Source of the DNA: Peronospora farinosa
Lineage: Eukaryota > Oomycota > Peronosporomycetes > Peronosporales > Peronosporaceae
DNA length: 64,000 nt
NCBI GenBank assembly: GCA_947646735.1
Contig: CANTFK010000797.1
Coordinates: forward strand, 1-64,000
Direction of reading: 5' to 3'
Shown here: piece after piece, positions 1 to 9,763 of the stretch
Position numbering within the stretch: position 1 is the stretch's first letter
Layout: each line of letters begins with the position of its first letter
Program-made: the position numbers and the translations under genes
The notes under the pieces: generated by a model
What the model saw: the letters and a program-made list of their open reading frames with translations, nothing else
Database searches by the model: none
What the model was told of the DNA's origin: nothing

Positions 1-1403
1 ATTACATAGTAAGAAGTAAATTGAACTTTGTTTAATGTTAAACAGTCATATACTAAACCTACGATAATGCCTATCTGTTCACCAGGGTCTTATGCCGCGC
101 GTCATCTTTTGTGGAAAAATCAGGTCTCGATATGTGGCCCTCCCCAATGCAGCCACGATACCCGAGTGTTATTGTATCTATGTCGATCCGATCGTAATTG
201 TAAAAGTGTTTTCCTAATAAAATGGAGTCATGCAATGCTGGAACAGGCCAGGCTCTTGCCGATTGTGCACCTACGCCTTTTGCCCTCAAAAAGTAATTGT
301 TGCTCTCGAACTTCAAAGAGATAACATCATTCGTGATGCATCTGATGTAATGGGCCACATTGTATCTATAACATAAACAGAACTAAACAATTACATTTGT
401 AGGCAGGTGCTGTGCCGAATAGCGAGTACGGCGTTTTAATTTGTTATTGGTTTATTATTGGGGCCTTAAGGTACCAATGATAAATTATCTGAAAATGAGT
501 GGTTCCCGAGTGCAGTTTGTTGGTGTAATGTTAAGCGATGGAAACTGTGAAAGGGCTCTTGCTTCGATAGGATTTATTTAATCAAAAATAAGATACTATT
601 GCTACCTACGTACATCAACAGTAAAACCTGTTCAAATTAATCCTCCGTAAAATGAATAGCTCCATAATTCAAATGGCGGGTAGCTATTTATTTAAATAAC
701 GAGCTCGATGAATTTATTGACATCGGCGTCTTAGGATTTTTATATTTAGACAGGTTTTGCTGTATATGTTTATAGAGTACTAATATCAGCATTAATAAGA
801 GTTTAACGTTGTCGCTACATTTGTGGTGGTATTGGAGTACGTATTACGTACCTAAATACCACATCAAGCTACACAGCTCTTAAGTCAGAGGAAGACTTTT
901 TGGGTTGAAGCCACTTAGTTCTATAGAACCAATACAACGCATGAGAACTCTACCCGTTCTAAAGAATTAGAAATGACTTCTCTGTGGTAAATAGCTTACA
1001 AGTTCTCAAGATCGACTAAAAGTCGATCCCTTCTAAAGAATTAACAGGAGGCTATTTGCTCAAATAAGCTACGGTCTAAAGAACCAAATGCACAAAAAAG
1101 TGCTCTAGCAGTGGTATTTTACTAGCAACTCAAGCAATGTTGCGCAACGTTTCCTAGAACGTAATCTTACATTAAAATTGATAAAAACCCCTCTTTATCG
1201 ATTGTAATGTTTCCATTTCTATTATTACATAGCAAAACAAAAGAAGCCAAGCGACGTCCTCACTTAATAGACGTCTCGACGCATCGTCTGAGCGTCACTT
1301 TATCTATTCCCGCCCTTTCTCTTTTTCTTCTTCCCCTCTTTATCCACACACGCAACGCTGTGGGTCTAATTCTCTCTCGTGCTTTAGTAAATTCACTTCA
1401 AAT
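1..1403. other. Intergenic region with an LTR-like piece
   Basis: No convincing gene is present. Both strands carry only short overlapping frames in AT-rich sequence. A stretch at about 838-1105 matches, in opposite orientation, a stretch near 7.2-7.5 kb and is listed separately. The last 120 bases before the fimbrin start are pyrimidine-rich and probably hold the fimbrin 5' UTR and promoter; this is inference. Confidence 0.6.
838..1105 (+). mobile_element. LTR-like fragment, copy A
   Basis: This stretch shares ordered blocks with the reverse complement of about 7240-7545. The shared blocks are a 16-base identity (881-896 with 7478-7493), then a TCTACCCGTT-type block (949-960 with about 7341-7352) and a CCAAATGCAC block near 1082-1095. 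Shared order and inverted placement point to two diverged copies of one dispersed element. An LTR is the likely identity because copy B lies beside a Gypsy gag remnant. Ends and target-site duplications are not resolved. Confidence 0.45.
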
Positions 1404-4133
1404 ATGAGCTACCAAGTGTCTTCTGTTTTTCTACAAAAGTTCTCGCCCAAGGAAATTCACGAGCTTAAGCGCGTGTTCAAAGAGCACGACCATGACTATG
1501 CAGCAGCTGTGCCTATTGCCGAGCTACACACGGTGCTACAGAAGCTTGGCGAGAACGTGACGCCTCATCAGACGACAGTTATGTTGCAACAGACGAAACT
1601 ATCGAGACCCAATCAGATCACGTTCCAAGAGTTTCTCGAGCTTCTCCATGATTTTCGCAATGGGGTTATCGCTCTAGACCCGTCTCTGCTCTTGAGTCAA
1701 GCTTCAGTCGCCCCTGCTGCCATGCTAGAGGCCGTTGTGGCAGATCCTGAGCCTTTTCCTGCGGCAGAGACGCAGCCATTTTTTGCTAATCAAAAGACAG
1801 CAAATCGGCAACAGAATGTGACGTCAAATCCACAGGCAGAAGTTTCGGCTTTTGCACAGAAAGCTCACTGGCCACCTGCAGAAACGCCGACGGCGATACC
1901 GGTTGCAAGTAAAGCTCATTGGCCTTCTGCTGCTAGTCAAGCTTCGTCGTGGGGATATATGCCGTCATCTGCCTCACAAGTATCAGTTCCTGCTACTGCG
2001 TCGACGCATGCAACGCCGCAGTGGCCACCAGCGGGCTCGAGTGACGCAACCTATCCAAAGTCGCAGTGGCCACCTGCCGCATCTATTGCACCTGTTGCGA
2101 CCACTGCACCTCCTGTCGCGACTACGAAATGGCCTCCTGTTGGTGATTCTGCCGGAGACAAGAATCTTACGAAGCCCGAGTGGCCTCCTGCAGGGACCTT
2201 GCCTAGCGCGCGAAAGAAATCTCAGTGGCCTTTGACGTCTGCTGCTGAATCTTCACAATGGCCGCCTGCAGGCAATAGAACAGCGAAGCCGCAGTGGCCT
2301 CCAAGTGCATCGGTGTCTACTCCAACCAATGTGACACCCCCTACTTCTTTGGAAACACTGAAGCATGCTCAGTGGCCACCTAGTACGCCATTACCAGCCC
2401 CTGTAACGACTAACACTCCTCCTCATATGCCTGTCGAGCAGATTGCGCCAGTCTCGCCTTCAAAGGGTCAGTTTATGAATAGCAACGTCGATGCGCACAC
2501 GTTGAACGTTCTGCAGCGACGTGCGAGTGCAGCAGCGCAATATAACTCGACTATTTACGAGGTGAAAGGCACTGCTGGTGGCCTACACTCGTATTCGGAG
2601 GAAGAAACTGTCGCCTTCACGGAACACATTAACAATACTTTACAAGCGGACAAGGATGTTGCGTCTTTAATGCCAATTAGCGTGAATGCTGGCTTGTTCC
2701 GGGCGGTATGCGATGGCGTGGTACTGTGTAAGCTGATTAATAAGGCCGTACCTGAGACGATTGATGAGCGTGCTCTTAACTTTGTGAAGCGGACGAAGGA
2801 GCTGAATGTGTACCAGAAAACCGAAAATCAGAACTTATGCATTAACGCGGCAAAGAGCATTGGTTGCAGCGTCGTGAACATTGGCCCCGATGACTTGATT
2901 GAAGGCAAACCCATCCTTGTGCTAGGTTTGGTGTGGCAGATTATCAAGATTCAGCTGACTTCGACAATTAACTTGAAAAATCATCCCGAGCTCATGCGGC
3001 TTCTTCTGGACGGCGAGACGCTGGAAGAATTTATGAAGCTTCCTCCTGATCAGATTCTGCTGCGATGGATGAATTATCACCTGAAGACAGCAGGCCACCC
3101 GAAGAAAGTTACGAACTTTAGCACAGACGTGCAGGATGCGACCGCTTACAGTGTGTTGTTGCATCACATCGCCCCCCAGCACTGCGATTTATGTAACGAG
3201 TCTATTCCGGAGGAACGTGCAGCGCACGTGATAAAAAATGCCCGTCGTTTGGAAGTCGAGACGTTTATCAAACCTCGAGATATTACGAGCGGCAACCCAA
3301 AGCTGAACATGTCGTTTGTGGCTCAACTATTTAATACGTGCCCGGCGTTGGATGTCATCGAAGAAGAGATTAAACAGCTTGAGGAGATTTTGTACGATGA
3401 CGTTGGTGATACACGCGAGGAGCGTGTATTTCGGATGTGGATCAATTCACTGGCGATTGATGATGTGTATATCAATCACTTGTACTCGGACTTAAGCGAC
3501 GGTATGAAGCTTCTCAAGGTTCTGGACAAGATTCAGAAGGGCATTGTCGCTTGGAACGGGGTAAACATGGTAGCGCCCAACAAATTCAAGCAGGTTGAGA
3601 ACTGCAACTACTGTGTTGTGCTGGGCAAACAGCTTAAATTCTCGCTGGTTAATGTCGGTGGCGCTGACATCTTTGAAGGTGCGAAGAAGATGATTCTGTC
3701 GATTGTGTGGCAGAGCATGCGATACCAGCAACTGAAGATTCTGAGCGAGCTGGCAGCGGGCCGTGGCGAAATCACCGACAAAGATATCGTCGGATGGGCA
3801 AACGAGAAGGTTCGGCAGAGCGGACGGGCAAAGGGCAACATCGTGTCATTCCGGGACCCGAGTCTGTCCGACGGGCTCTACCTGCTTGACTTGGTGCATG
3901 CTGTCGAGCCTCGCGCCGTGGATTGGGACATGGTCTTACAAGACAAGACAGACGACGCGAAGGCCAGCAACGCCAAATACACTATCAGCTGTGCGCAGAA
4001 GATAGGTGCGACCGTCTTCTTAACGTACGAGGATATCGTGGAGGTGAAGCCCAAGATGATGATGACTTTTGTGGCGAGCCTGATGCTGGTGGACCACCAG
4101 CGCAAAGCGTTGGACGTTGGCCTTAACGAGTGA
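1404..4133 (+). CDS. Fimbrin/plastin, actin-bundling protein with WPP-repeat linker
   Basis: Intronless, 909 residues. Fimbrins cross-link actin filaments through two actin-binding domains, each of two calponin-homology (CH) domains. Visible order: an EF-hand-like segment (about 10-75) with poor calcium loops; a long Pro/Ala/Ser/Thr linker (about 110-395); CH1 (about 399-520), CH2 (545-650), CH3 (669-775, starting near REERVFRMWINSL) and CH4 (791-905, starting near DKDIVGWANEKV). The four CH domains in fimbrin order make the call firm. The linker is odd: it holds ten spaced copies of a (Q/H/K/E)WP(P/S/L) motif between residues 152 and 325. Usual fimbrins are about 620-680 residues, so the linker explains the extra length. 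A decayed partial copy of the CH3-CH4 region lies near 18.7-19.0 kb. Confidence 0.93.
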   Translation: MSYQVSSVFLQKFSPKEIHELKRVFKEHDHDYAAAVPIAELHTVLQKLGENVTPHQTTVMLQQTKLSRPNQITFQEFLELLHDFRNGVIALDPSLLLSQASVAPAAMLEAVVADPEPFPAAETQPFFANQKTANRQQNVTSNPQAEVSAFAQKAHWPPAETPTAIPVASKAHWPSAASQASSWGYMPSSASQVSVPATASTHATPQWPPAGSSDATYPKSQWPPAASIAPVATTAPPVATTKWPPVGDSAGDKNLTKPEWPPAGTLPSARKKSQWPLTSAAESSQWPPAGNRTAKPQWPPSASVSTPTNVTPPTSLETLKHAQWPPSTPLPAPVTTNTPPHMPVEQIAPVSPSKGQFMNSNVDAHTLNVLQRRASAAAQYNSTIYEVKGTAGGLHSYSEEETVAFTEHINNTLQADKDVASLMPISVNAGLFRAVCDGVVLCKLINKAVPETIDERALNFVKRTKELNVYQKTENQNLCINAAKSIGCSVVNIGPDDLIEGKPILVLGLVWQIIKIQLTSTINLKNHPELMRLLLDGETLEEFMKLPPDQILLRWMNYHLKTAGHPKKVTNFSTDVQDATAYSVLLHHIAPQHCDLCNESIPEERAAHVIKNARRLEVETFIKPRDITSGNPKLNMSFVAQLFNTCPALDVIEEEIKQLEEILYDDVGDTREERVFRMWINSLAIDDVYINHLYSDLSDGMKLLKVLDKIQKGIVAWNGVNMVAPNKFKQVENCNYCVVLGKQLKFSLVNVGGADIFEGAKKMILSIVWQSMRYQQLKILSELAAGRGEITDKDIVGWANEKVRQSGRAKGNIVSFRDPSLSDGLYLLDLVHAVEPRAVDWDMVLQDKTDDAKASNAKYTISCAQKIGATVFLTYEDIVEVKPKMMMTFVASLMLVDHQRKALDVGLNE

Positions 4134-5359
4134 CAGTCGCTGTATTGCACCGAAAGGAAGCTGCTAGAATAAAGGCCTTAGTCCGATTGACGAGTCGAAG
4201 AAGGCCATTCACAGCAGAAACAAACAAAGCAAACTCTTAGCTTACCCCATCTTTGGTCATCGAAGTCTATTGGAACACCTCCGTCACACAACGTCTACTT
4301 GGCTTTAGCTATATTGATGATAGTCTGCGGCTCTCGATTCTCATCAGCTAGTCGACATATTCAGCTTCAAGTCTACTCCGTTTTTTCGCTGTACAACAAT
4401 TTGACATCGACCAGTTCAGTGCTCGGACACAAACACTATATACGTAGTTGCTTGTCGGGCATGCCTTAAGCTCGAGCGTCAAATAAAACTAGATGCTTTT
4501 GAGTGCGGGTATGAAGGAAGTCAACATTTAGAGAGACCATGGGTTAGCCCGTAGCGTGATGCGGCGCGTTATCGACGGATCAGCGTCAAGCTCTAGCTAG
4601 AACTTCCATGCAGAGCGCCTGCGGTGGACCTCAAATGACTGTAAGCAGCACGATGGATAAGGTCTGCCCGATAATATCACTTTCATCACCAATCAACGTT
4701 GATATTCTGGAGCGGTCGTAGGCTTGAACACAGTATCACTGACGCATGGACAGTTTTAGACAATCAACTGTCAAATTGCACCTCCGATAGCTACATACAA
4801 GCAAACACACCAACTCTGTGTCATGACTCGACTCCCATGCCGACGACAAGCGTGTTGAACGAATGAATGAGTTTAATGGTGGTGTCTTTTGCGTCTTTAC
4901 AGTATTAGGCTCTTCCGCAACTTTGAAGTCTACAATCGTCAATTTTACAACATTCTGTGAATCTTGCAGGGAATTTTGGTATTGATTTGAAATTTTTATA
5001 GCATGGCCGCAATTGTGACAGTAATTTAAGCCAAAGTGGCCTATATTAGGACGGTCATTTAATATTCCCACTATGTATCGCGATCCGCGAACTTCTGGTC
5101 CGAACTAGCTGATTCGTGGTATAATGGCACACGTCCAGAGACTGGTCTGTTGACATTACAATGGTACCAACGGACCAGTCTCTGGACGTGTGGCTATAAT
5201 TGAGAAAGTTGTGCACCTATCTCCTCTGAAAACGTTTTCAAAAGCATCTATGCAGTCATCCACGTAAAGAGGCGCTTCTTCGAAACTTCCTGGGTACCAC
5301 AGACCGGTAGGTCTGGCTTGACACAAGTCAAAGTTCCCATATTAGTGCATCTCGTCCAA
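4134..5359. other. Intergenic region
   Basis: No supported gene. A minus-strand open frame at 4736-5071 has no ATG near its start and only one CxxC pair, so it was not accepted. A strong hairpin at 5128-5192 is listed separately. The last 200 bases probably contain the elicitin-like promoter. Confidence 0.5.
5128..5192. repeat. Long inverted repeat (hairpin) upstream of elicitin-like gene
   Basis: Arms 5128-5147 and 5173-5192 are perfect 20-bp reverse complements. After one mismatch, 5149-5152 pairs with 5168-5171, leaving a 15-base loop. The hairpin lies 168 bp before the elicitin-like ATG. It could be a transcribed structure, a tiny inverted-repeat element or a regulatory dyad; sequence alone does not decide. 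Confidence 0.85.
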
Positions 5360-5809
5360 ATGACTCTCCTTCACAACATCATGACCGTCTCCTTCGTGAC
5401 TCTAGCAGTATTTCAACCTGGCAGTGCGAACGCCGCCAATTGCACAGACAAGGAGCAATCCACAATCGACAGCGTCTACAATGAGCTGACCAAAAGCACG
5501 ACGTGTGCAGACCTCATCTCCAACTCGGACACCACGTCGCTCGACTACTGCAACAGCAGCGACTGCATCGCAAAGCTCAGCGCCACCGTCGACCAGCTGC
5601 CGGACTGCACGGGCGACGATGAGATCGATCGCAAGACCGGATTGCAGGCAATTGTCACGTACTGCGCTGACGTAACGAAGGTGATGGGCCAGTCAGCGTC
5701 TGGCGCAGGAAGTGACATTGTCTCGAGTGCTTCGAGTGGTGTCCTGGCCGTGTGTGTTCTGGTCGCTCAACTGTCAGTGGCTCTCTATTTCTTCGCGGGA
5801 ATGTTGTAG
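5360..5809 (+). CDS. Elicitin-like secreted protein, GPI-anchored type
   Basis: 149 residues from the first ATG; an alternative ATG at 5381 would still leave a signal peptide. Order: hydrophobic signal peptide ending near GSANA; an elicitin domain of about 90 residues with exactly six cysteines (NC, TTC, DYC, SDC, PDC, TYC contexts), the number needed for the three disulphides of the family; a short Ser/Gly-rich stretch; and a hydrophobic C-terminus typical of a GPI signal. Elicitins bind sterols, and many are recognised by plant hosts; elicitin-like members are mostly wall- or membrane-bound. The sequence is diverged from canonical 98-residue elicitins, so sterol binding is not established. 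Single exon. Confidence 0.85.
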   Translation: MTLLHNIMTVSFVTLAVFQPGSANAANCTDKEQSTIDSVYNELTKSTTCADLISNSDTTSLDYCNSSDCIAKLSATVDQLPDCTGDDEIDRKTGLQAIVTYCADVTKVMGQSASGAGSDIVSSASSGVLAVCVLVAQLSVALYFFAGML

Positions 5810-5986
5810 ACTTCCGTAGGATCAGTAAGCTCGATAGTTGTTCACCTGCCAGGACGTACCACATACGTCGGTAAGTATAATAATACGATACAGTGCGTAG
5901 CATTCCGGTGCCTAACTTCAACAATGCCGCCGTTTCACCCCAAATTAATGTCGGTACTAGTGTTGAGTTTTCGTGTCGAGTACCGC

Positions 5987-6200
5987 AAAAAGCTTTCTAG
6001 GAATGCCGGGTATTGTCACGGTTCACCAGATCGTCGAGTAAGGAAATACAAAGAGCGACTCAGTTTGCGACTTTTCGGTATCGTGCACGTGGCGGCTTCA
6101 CCGACCCACGCGATCAACTCGCGAATCACGAAGAATAGCGACTGGCCGGACCGTCAGACGAAAGATAAAGACTTGAGCTTGTTTGGATCGTTCAAATGAA
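5987..6200. repeat. Dispersed repeat, copy 1
   Basis: About 210 bp that resembles 18448-18690 in order and orientation. The strongest block reads GAATGCCGGGTRTTGTCACG followed by TTCACCAGRTCGTCGAGTAAGGAAA, with further blocks around ACTCGCGAATCACG and ACGAAAGATAAA. Neither copy has an intact frame. Identity unknown: a decayed transposon or a duplicated gene fragment. Confidence 0.6.
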
Positions 6201-7239
6201 GATGTTGCGCTCGTGCGTTGGTTGCGCTGCAAGTCGGTGGAAAGTATCGTTGAAATGAAGACTCTAATGCGTGATTTCTTAATAACATGCTCCTAAGCGA
6301 AGCGCTTGTCAATTGGTGGTAGATACATCTATGAACAGCGGTCCCTAATCTACGCTAGCTATCCTGCCGTCATGTCCATCCACTGATCCACTAACCGAGA
6401 TACTTTTTTGTTCTGGCATCATCACGAAGGTCTTAGGCAAGCAAGCTTTCCAGTTCCACACAAAAGTTCTAGCTTTTCAACTTTTTGGTTCTCGTTGATC
6501 GCCGTTCCCAATCAGCAATGACGGATAAATGGCAATGCACAGCGCTACGGCAAACGCCGACGCAAGTGTCGAATCATAGCAATGGTCTTACATTAAGTCT
6601 GGAAAGGGTACAGGGTGGCAACGAGACAATTGTATTTGTGACGAAGTACAAGACATCGTGTCCTTGATTTTGGTGTGGCGCATCGAACAATTAGTCGTAT
6701 GATGCTGGGACGCATCGTTACAGTTGAGGTATACCTGTTCGTATACACTGTAGACTCTAGTCTAACAGAGGGGGTTGTCACCTACGAGGTTTTTCCCTCC
6801 TCAATCTCAGTGAAAAGCAAGTGTTCCGTGTTGTATCCCTTACTCTGTATTCTTACCCTAAAGTACGGCGACACTTACCTGCGCAGTGTGACAAGTGTGA
6901 CAGATTCTGTATCACGCTTCGCAAAACGTAAGCAATAGTTGCAGAAAGACGCTGGTCTGTAGCGGCAGTGAGGAGACATTGTTTGTGTAACTATAATATA
7001 TATTGGTATTTGGTTATACTAATTACTATCAATATTGGTGCGATAGCTGATAAGGACAACATACACTGATGATTGGATGACGTGTCCACCAATAAAGAAA
7101 TCTGCATATTATATTACTAGTATCATGGCTACTGATATAGTAATAATATAGTGAAGGGTACTTTGAGTATATTTATTCTTAAATCTTCATGCATAATTAA
7201 AATTAGTTCTCATTTTGAGTCAAACCCAATATAAGGCTT

Positions 7240-7545
7240 GTTCTCACGTGCACTTAGTGCATTTGGCTCCTATAATCGTGAGCTTTCTAAGCTTGTTTAG
7301 CGTAAGCTCGTTGACTGTAAAAGTCTCTTCCAGTTCCGTAAAACGGGTAGACTTCTTAGTAGTTTAATTAGTTTTTCCTCAGACTAAGTGGACTTAAATT
7401 TAAGAAACTAAATTAACGACAACGAAGTCGTACCCTTATTATTAGCTTTATAAAACTAAGAGGCCTTTAGCCTATATGTCTTCCTCTGACTTAATTAGCT
7501 ACGTAGCTCCGCTAAATTTGGTAGCACATGTAGTCAGTCCTACAT
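7240..7545 (-). mobile_element. LTR-like fragment, copy B
   Basis: Reverse-complement counterpart of about 838-1105 (blocks listed there). It sits downstream, in minus orientation, of a Gypsy gag remnant on the same strand, which suits a 3' LTR of an element that has lost pol. A direct link between the two has not been shown. Confidence 0.45.
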
Positions 7546-7873
7546 TTGACTCTTAAAGACTGACCTTCTGCGAGGATGGAGGTTGTAATCACCTCTCGGA
7601 GGCGCATCGACTCGCGCTTGATAAGTTGTCAACGCTGATTGAAGACGATCGATTGATCACATTACGGCATAAGACCCGAAAGTGCTTACAGCATGCCTTA
7701 AGGGTTTAATGCGTTACGAGCCACCGCTGATTGGACAGGACCATAACCATGTAGCCTCGGCTATGTCGACACGCTACATTTCGGTGGTAGATAACGAGCT
7801 AAAGGCTCGCCCCCTTGTATAAGCGCAAAGGCCTTCGAGGAGAAGGGGGAGGAGTGGACCTGGAACTATATCG

Positions 7874-7920
7874 GGATCTGGATCTGGATCTGGATGTGGA
7901 TCTGGATGTGGATCTGGATT
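7874..7920. repeat. Hexanucleotide repeat (GGATCT/GGATGT)n
   Basis: About eight units of GGATCT alternating with GGATGT. It is a simple sequence repeat in the transposon-rich gap, not within a supported gene. Confidence 0.9.
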
Positions 7921-7989
7921 TAGACCTGGTTACTAATGGTCCTGGGACTCATCTATGCTCCGATCCCTGCCAGTGTAAGTTTTGATCGC

Positions 7990-8955
7990 TGCCGTATATG
8001 TTCGTCTTAGGTCCCCTTCTCCCTCGGATCCACTGGGCTGGACTCTTGATCGCTTTCACTTTCAGATGTAGCTCGGATGACTTGGATGGGACATCTCGGC
8101 TGTTTCTTGGTGTGGTCGGGAGGGGCTGGGGCCTTCTGAAAAAACTTATTAGAACCGAACAGGACCCTTCTCTGACGCGCCTTCGCTTGCTGACGAGCTC
8201 GCAGAGCTCTGCCAGGTCACCTGCATCAGATATGTTTTAAGCAAGGTGCGCTGATTCGCTGCTTCTCGATTATTCAAGGTTTCACATAATTTCCGCATGC
8301 TTATGCTTCACGTTAAAGCCACCGTTAGTATCCAATTTGGCCCAGAGTCCCGCCACATTCAACCAATACAAATATTATAGCGGTGACTCGTAGGATCTCT
8401 TCCTCGCATGATAGTACTGCCACACTAGGCCGCATAACTGGGGTTAAAAATCTGCAGAAGCTGTTTTCAGTCACCACGTATCGTTGGACTCACTTGCCGG
8501 TACCAATTTTAAAGCGGAATGTGAGCAGGCCCTCGAAAATGAGGCAATTCTCGCAGTCTGGCAGCTGGCCGGATACAATCAGTCTTCCCTTTGGCGATCC
8601 AGCTTCGGGCGCGATCCTTATCATGTTCCCTTCCGTTGTATTTATTCAAGTCCGACGAGGCTGACACTCTGATATGTGAAATGGCAGTAGGATGCCCACC
8701 CGCCATAGCCGTAGCCACCGTCGCTCGCGCTGGGGTCACCGGGAACGTCAAATCATTTGGATCATATTTTTCATGAGAGAACTCTACAGACATCAGAATA
8801 TCACGTGGTGGCCCCAAGTGATCGAATCGCTGGGAGGGCCTGATCCTTGGTCCCTCATAATCTGTCCCCTGTTCAATGCACCTAAAAATATATGCATGAA
8901 TTGCTAGAGATAGGCGGCAATTATCATCCGCGACTACCAAAACGTCACTGAGCAA
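7990..8955 (-). mobile_element. Decayed Ty3/Gypsy-type gag remnant
   Basis: Minus-strand frames read, in order, DLNKYNGREHDKDRARSW, then NWYRQ (after a stop), then near 8130-8200 an ARQQAKARQRR segment followed by LFGSNKFFQKAP. From general knowledge these resemble the capsid-like and C-terminal parts of oomycete Gypsy gag proteins. The frame is broken by stops and shifts, and no protease, RT or integrase is visible. It is a dead fragment. Confidence 0.6.
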
Positions 8956-9262
8956 ATCTCCGTGCTGAAATTACTAATGTCAAAGCCCAAAACAAATCTC
9001 CTTTGGGAATGGCAGCGAGGTCACTATCATTCCCCAAAACTCATGCTGCACCCAGTCAAGTATAATGCCGCGTGCTACACTAATTGCACGGAATGAAGCG
9101 ACGACTCGAGCAGGAGAATAATATGGTGAGCTGCGACGTGCGCGATGTCGACCAGCCACCTCTCGCCGGTGCGAAGTGAGAGCCATGTCAAGTGTATGCT
9201 GAAGGATGTTTCCATTCCGCTATCCACCCCACTCTACATCGGCCGAAAGTCCGGTCCTTGGA

Positions 9263-9310
9263 GGACTTAAACGCACAACCCCTCTCTCAAGTGGCTAGAC
9301 CACTACACCA
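9263..9310 (-). repeat. Pol III A/B-box pair, tRNA-like or SINE-like
   Basis: Read on the minus strand, 9310-9300 (TGGTGTAGTGG) fits the A-box consensus TRGYNNARNGG fully. 9273-9263 (CGTTTAAGTCC) is a near match to the B box. They are 26 bp apart. The surrounding arms do not fold into a proper tRNA cloverleaf, so this looks like a tRNA pseudogene or a tRNA-derived SINE head rather than a working tRNA. Confidence 0.35.
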
Positions 9311-9526
9311 TTCCTTGAAGTGTATAATGCAAGCTACGTTAGTTGATGTCAGCTTGCTATGCCGACGTAGAATCGAGTCATCGAACATGTATACGATTGC
9401 TGCTTTCGATCTACTGCGTATTGTTTGTAAGAAAATACACGCACACCTAAAAACACCTTCGTTGTGGCAGCATATTTCGCACGTTATCGTTCGCTTGAAA
9501 ATCATTTTCCAGATGTGAGAGATCGT

Positions 9527-9577
9527 CACTAGGGTGCTGACGAGATGTCTAGGTTACTTGTCGTCAGCACCATAGTG
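9527..9577. repeat. Inverted repeat (hairpin) upstream of phosphatase gene
   Basis: Arms 9527-9543 and 9561-9577 pair over 17 bp with one mismatch, around a 17-base loop. It lies 187 bp before the first acid phosphatase ATG, a position like that of the hairpin before the elicitin-like gene. Confidence 0.8.
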
Positions 9578-9763
9578 TCGGGTGGCAGTCTCATTTACAA
9601 GCGTACAATACATCTAACAACGCTAAAAGTCCAGAGCCGTATGTAGCTCTTCTCATTTGCGCTTTTGCCGCAAAGAAGAGGTATTAGCATTTCCGTAAGA
9701 CGAACAAGACAAACTCAATAGCTACAACACGAAGCATAGCGAAGATCGGAGTCGGTCAACGTG

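Larger units (their letters stand above)
5810..9763. other. Transposon-rich intergenic region
   Basis: About 4 kb without a supported host gene. It contains a dispersed repeat (about 5987-6200), an LTR-like piece (about 7240-7545, minus), a hexamer repeat (7874-7920), a decayed Ty3/Gypsy gag (about 7990-8955, minus), a Pol III-box element (about 9263-9310, minus) and a hairpin (9527-9577), each listed separately. An AT-rich imperfect inverted repeat lies at about 7107-7150. A short open frame at about 7560-7710 on the plus strand is unrecognised. Confidence 0.6.

Noticed and set aside
4736..5071. Minus-strand open frame of 111 codons with a CxxC pair
   Set aside because: No ATG near its start, no second metal-binding pair, no known similarity; it probably arises by chance.
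7874..7920. CRISPR-like array
   Set aside because: The units are contiguous 6-bp simple repeats without spacers, in a eukaryotic nuclear genome.
8383..8664. Plus-strand frame of about 90 codons
   Set aside because: It is antisense to the Gypsy gag remnant, which explains the sequence better.
9236..9320. Functional tRNA gene
   Set aside because: A and B boxes are present, but acceptor and anticodon stems do not pair.
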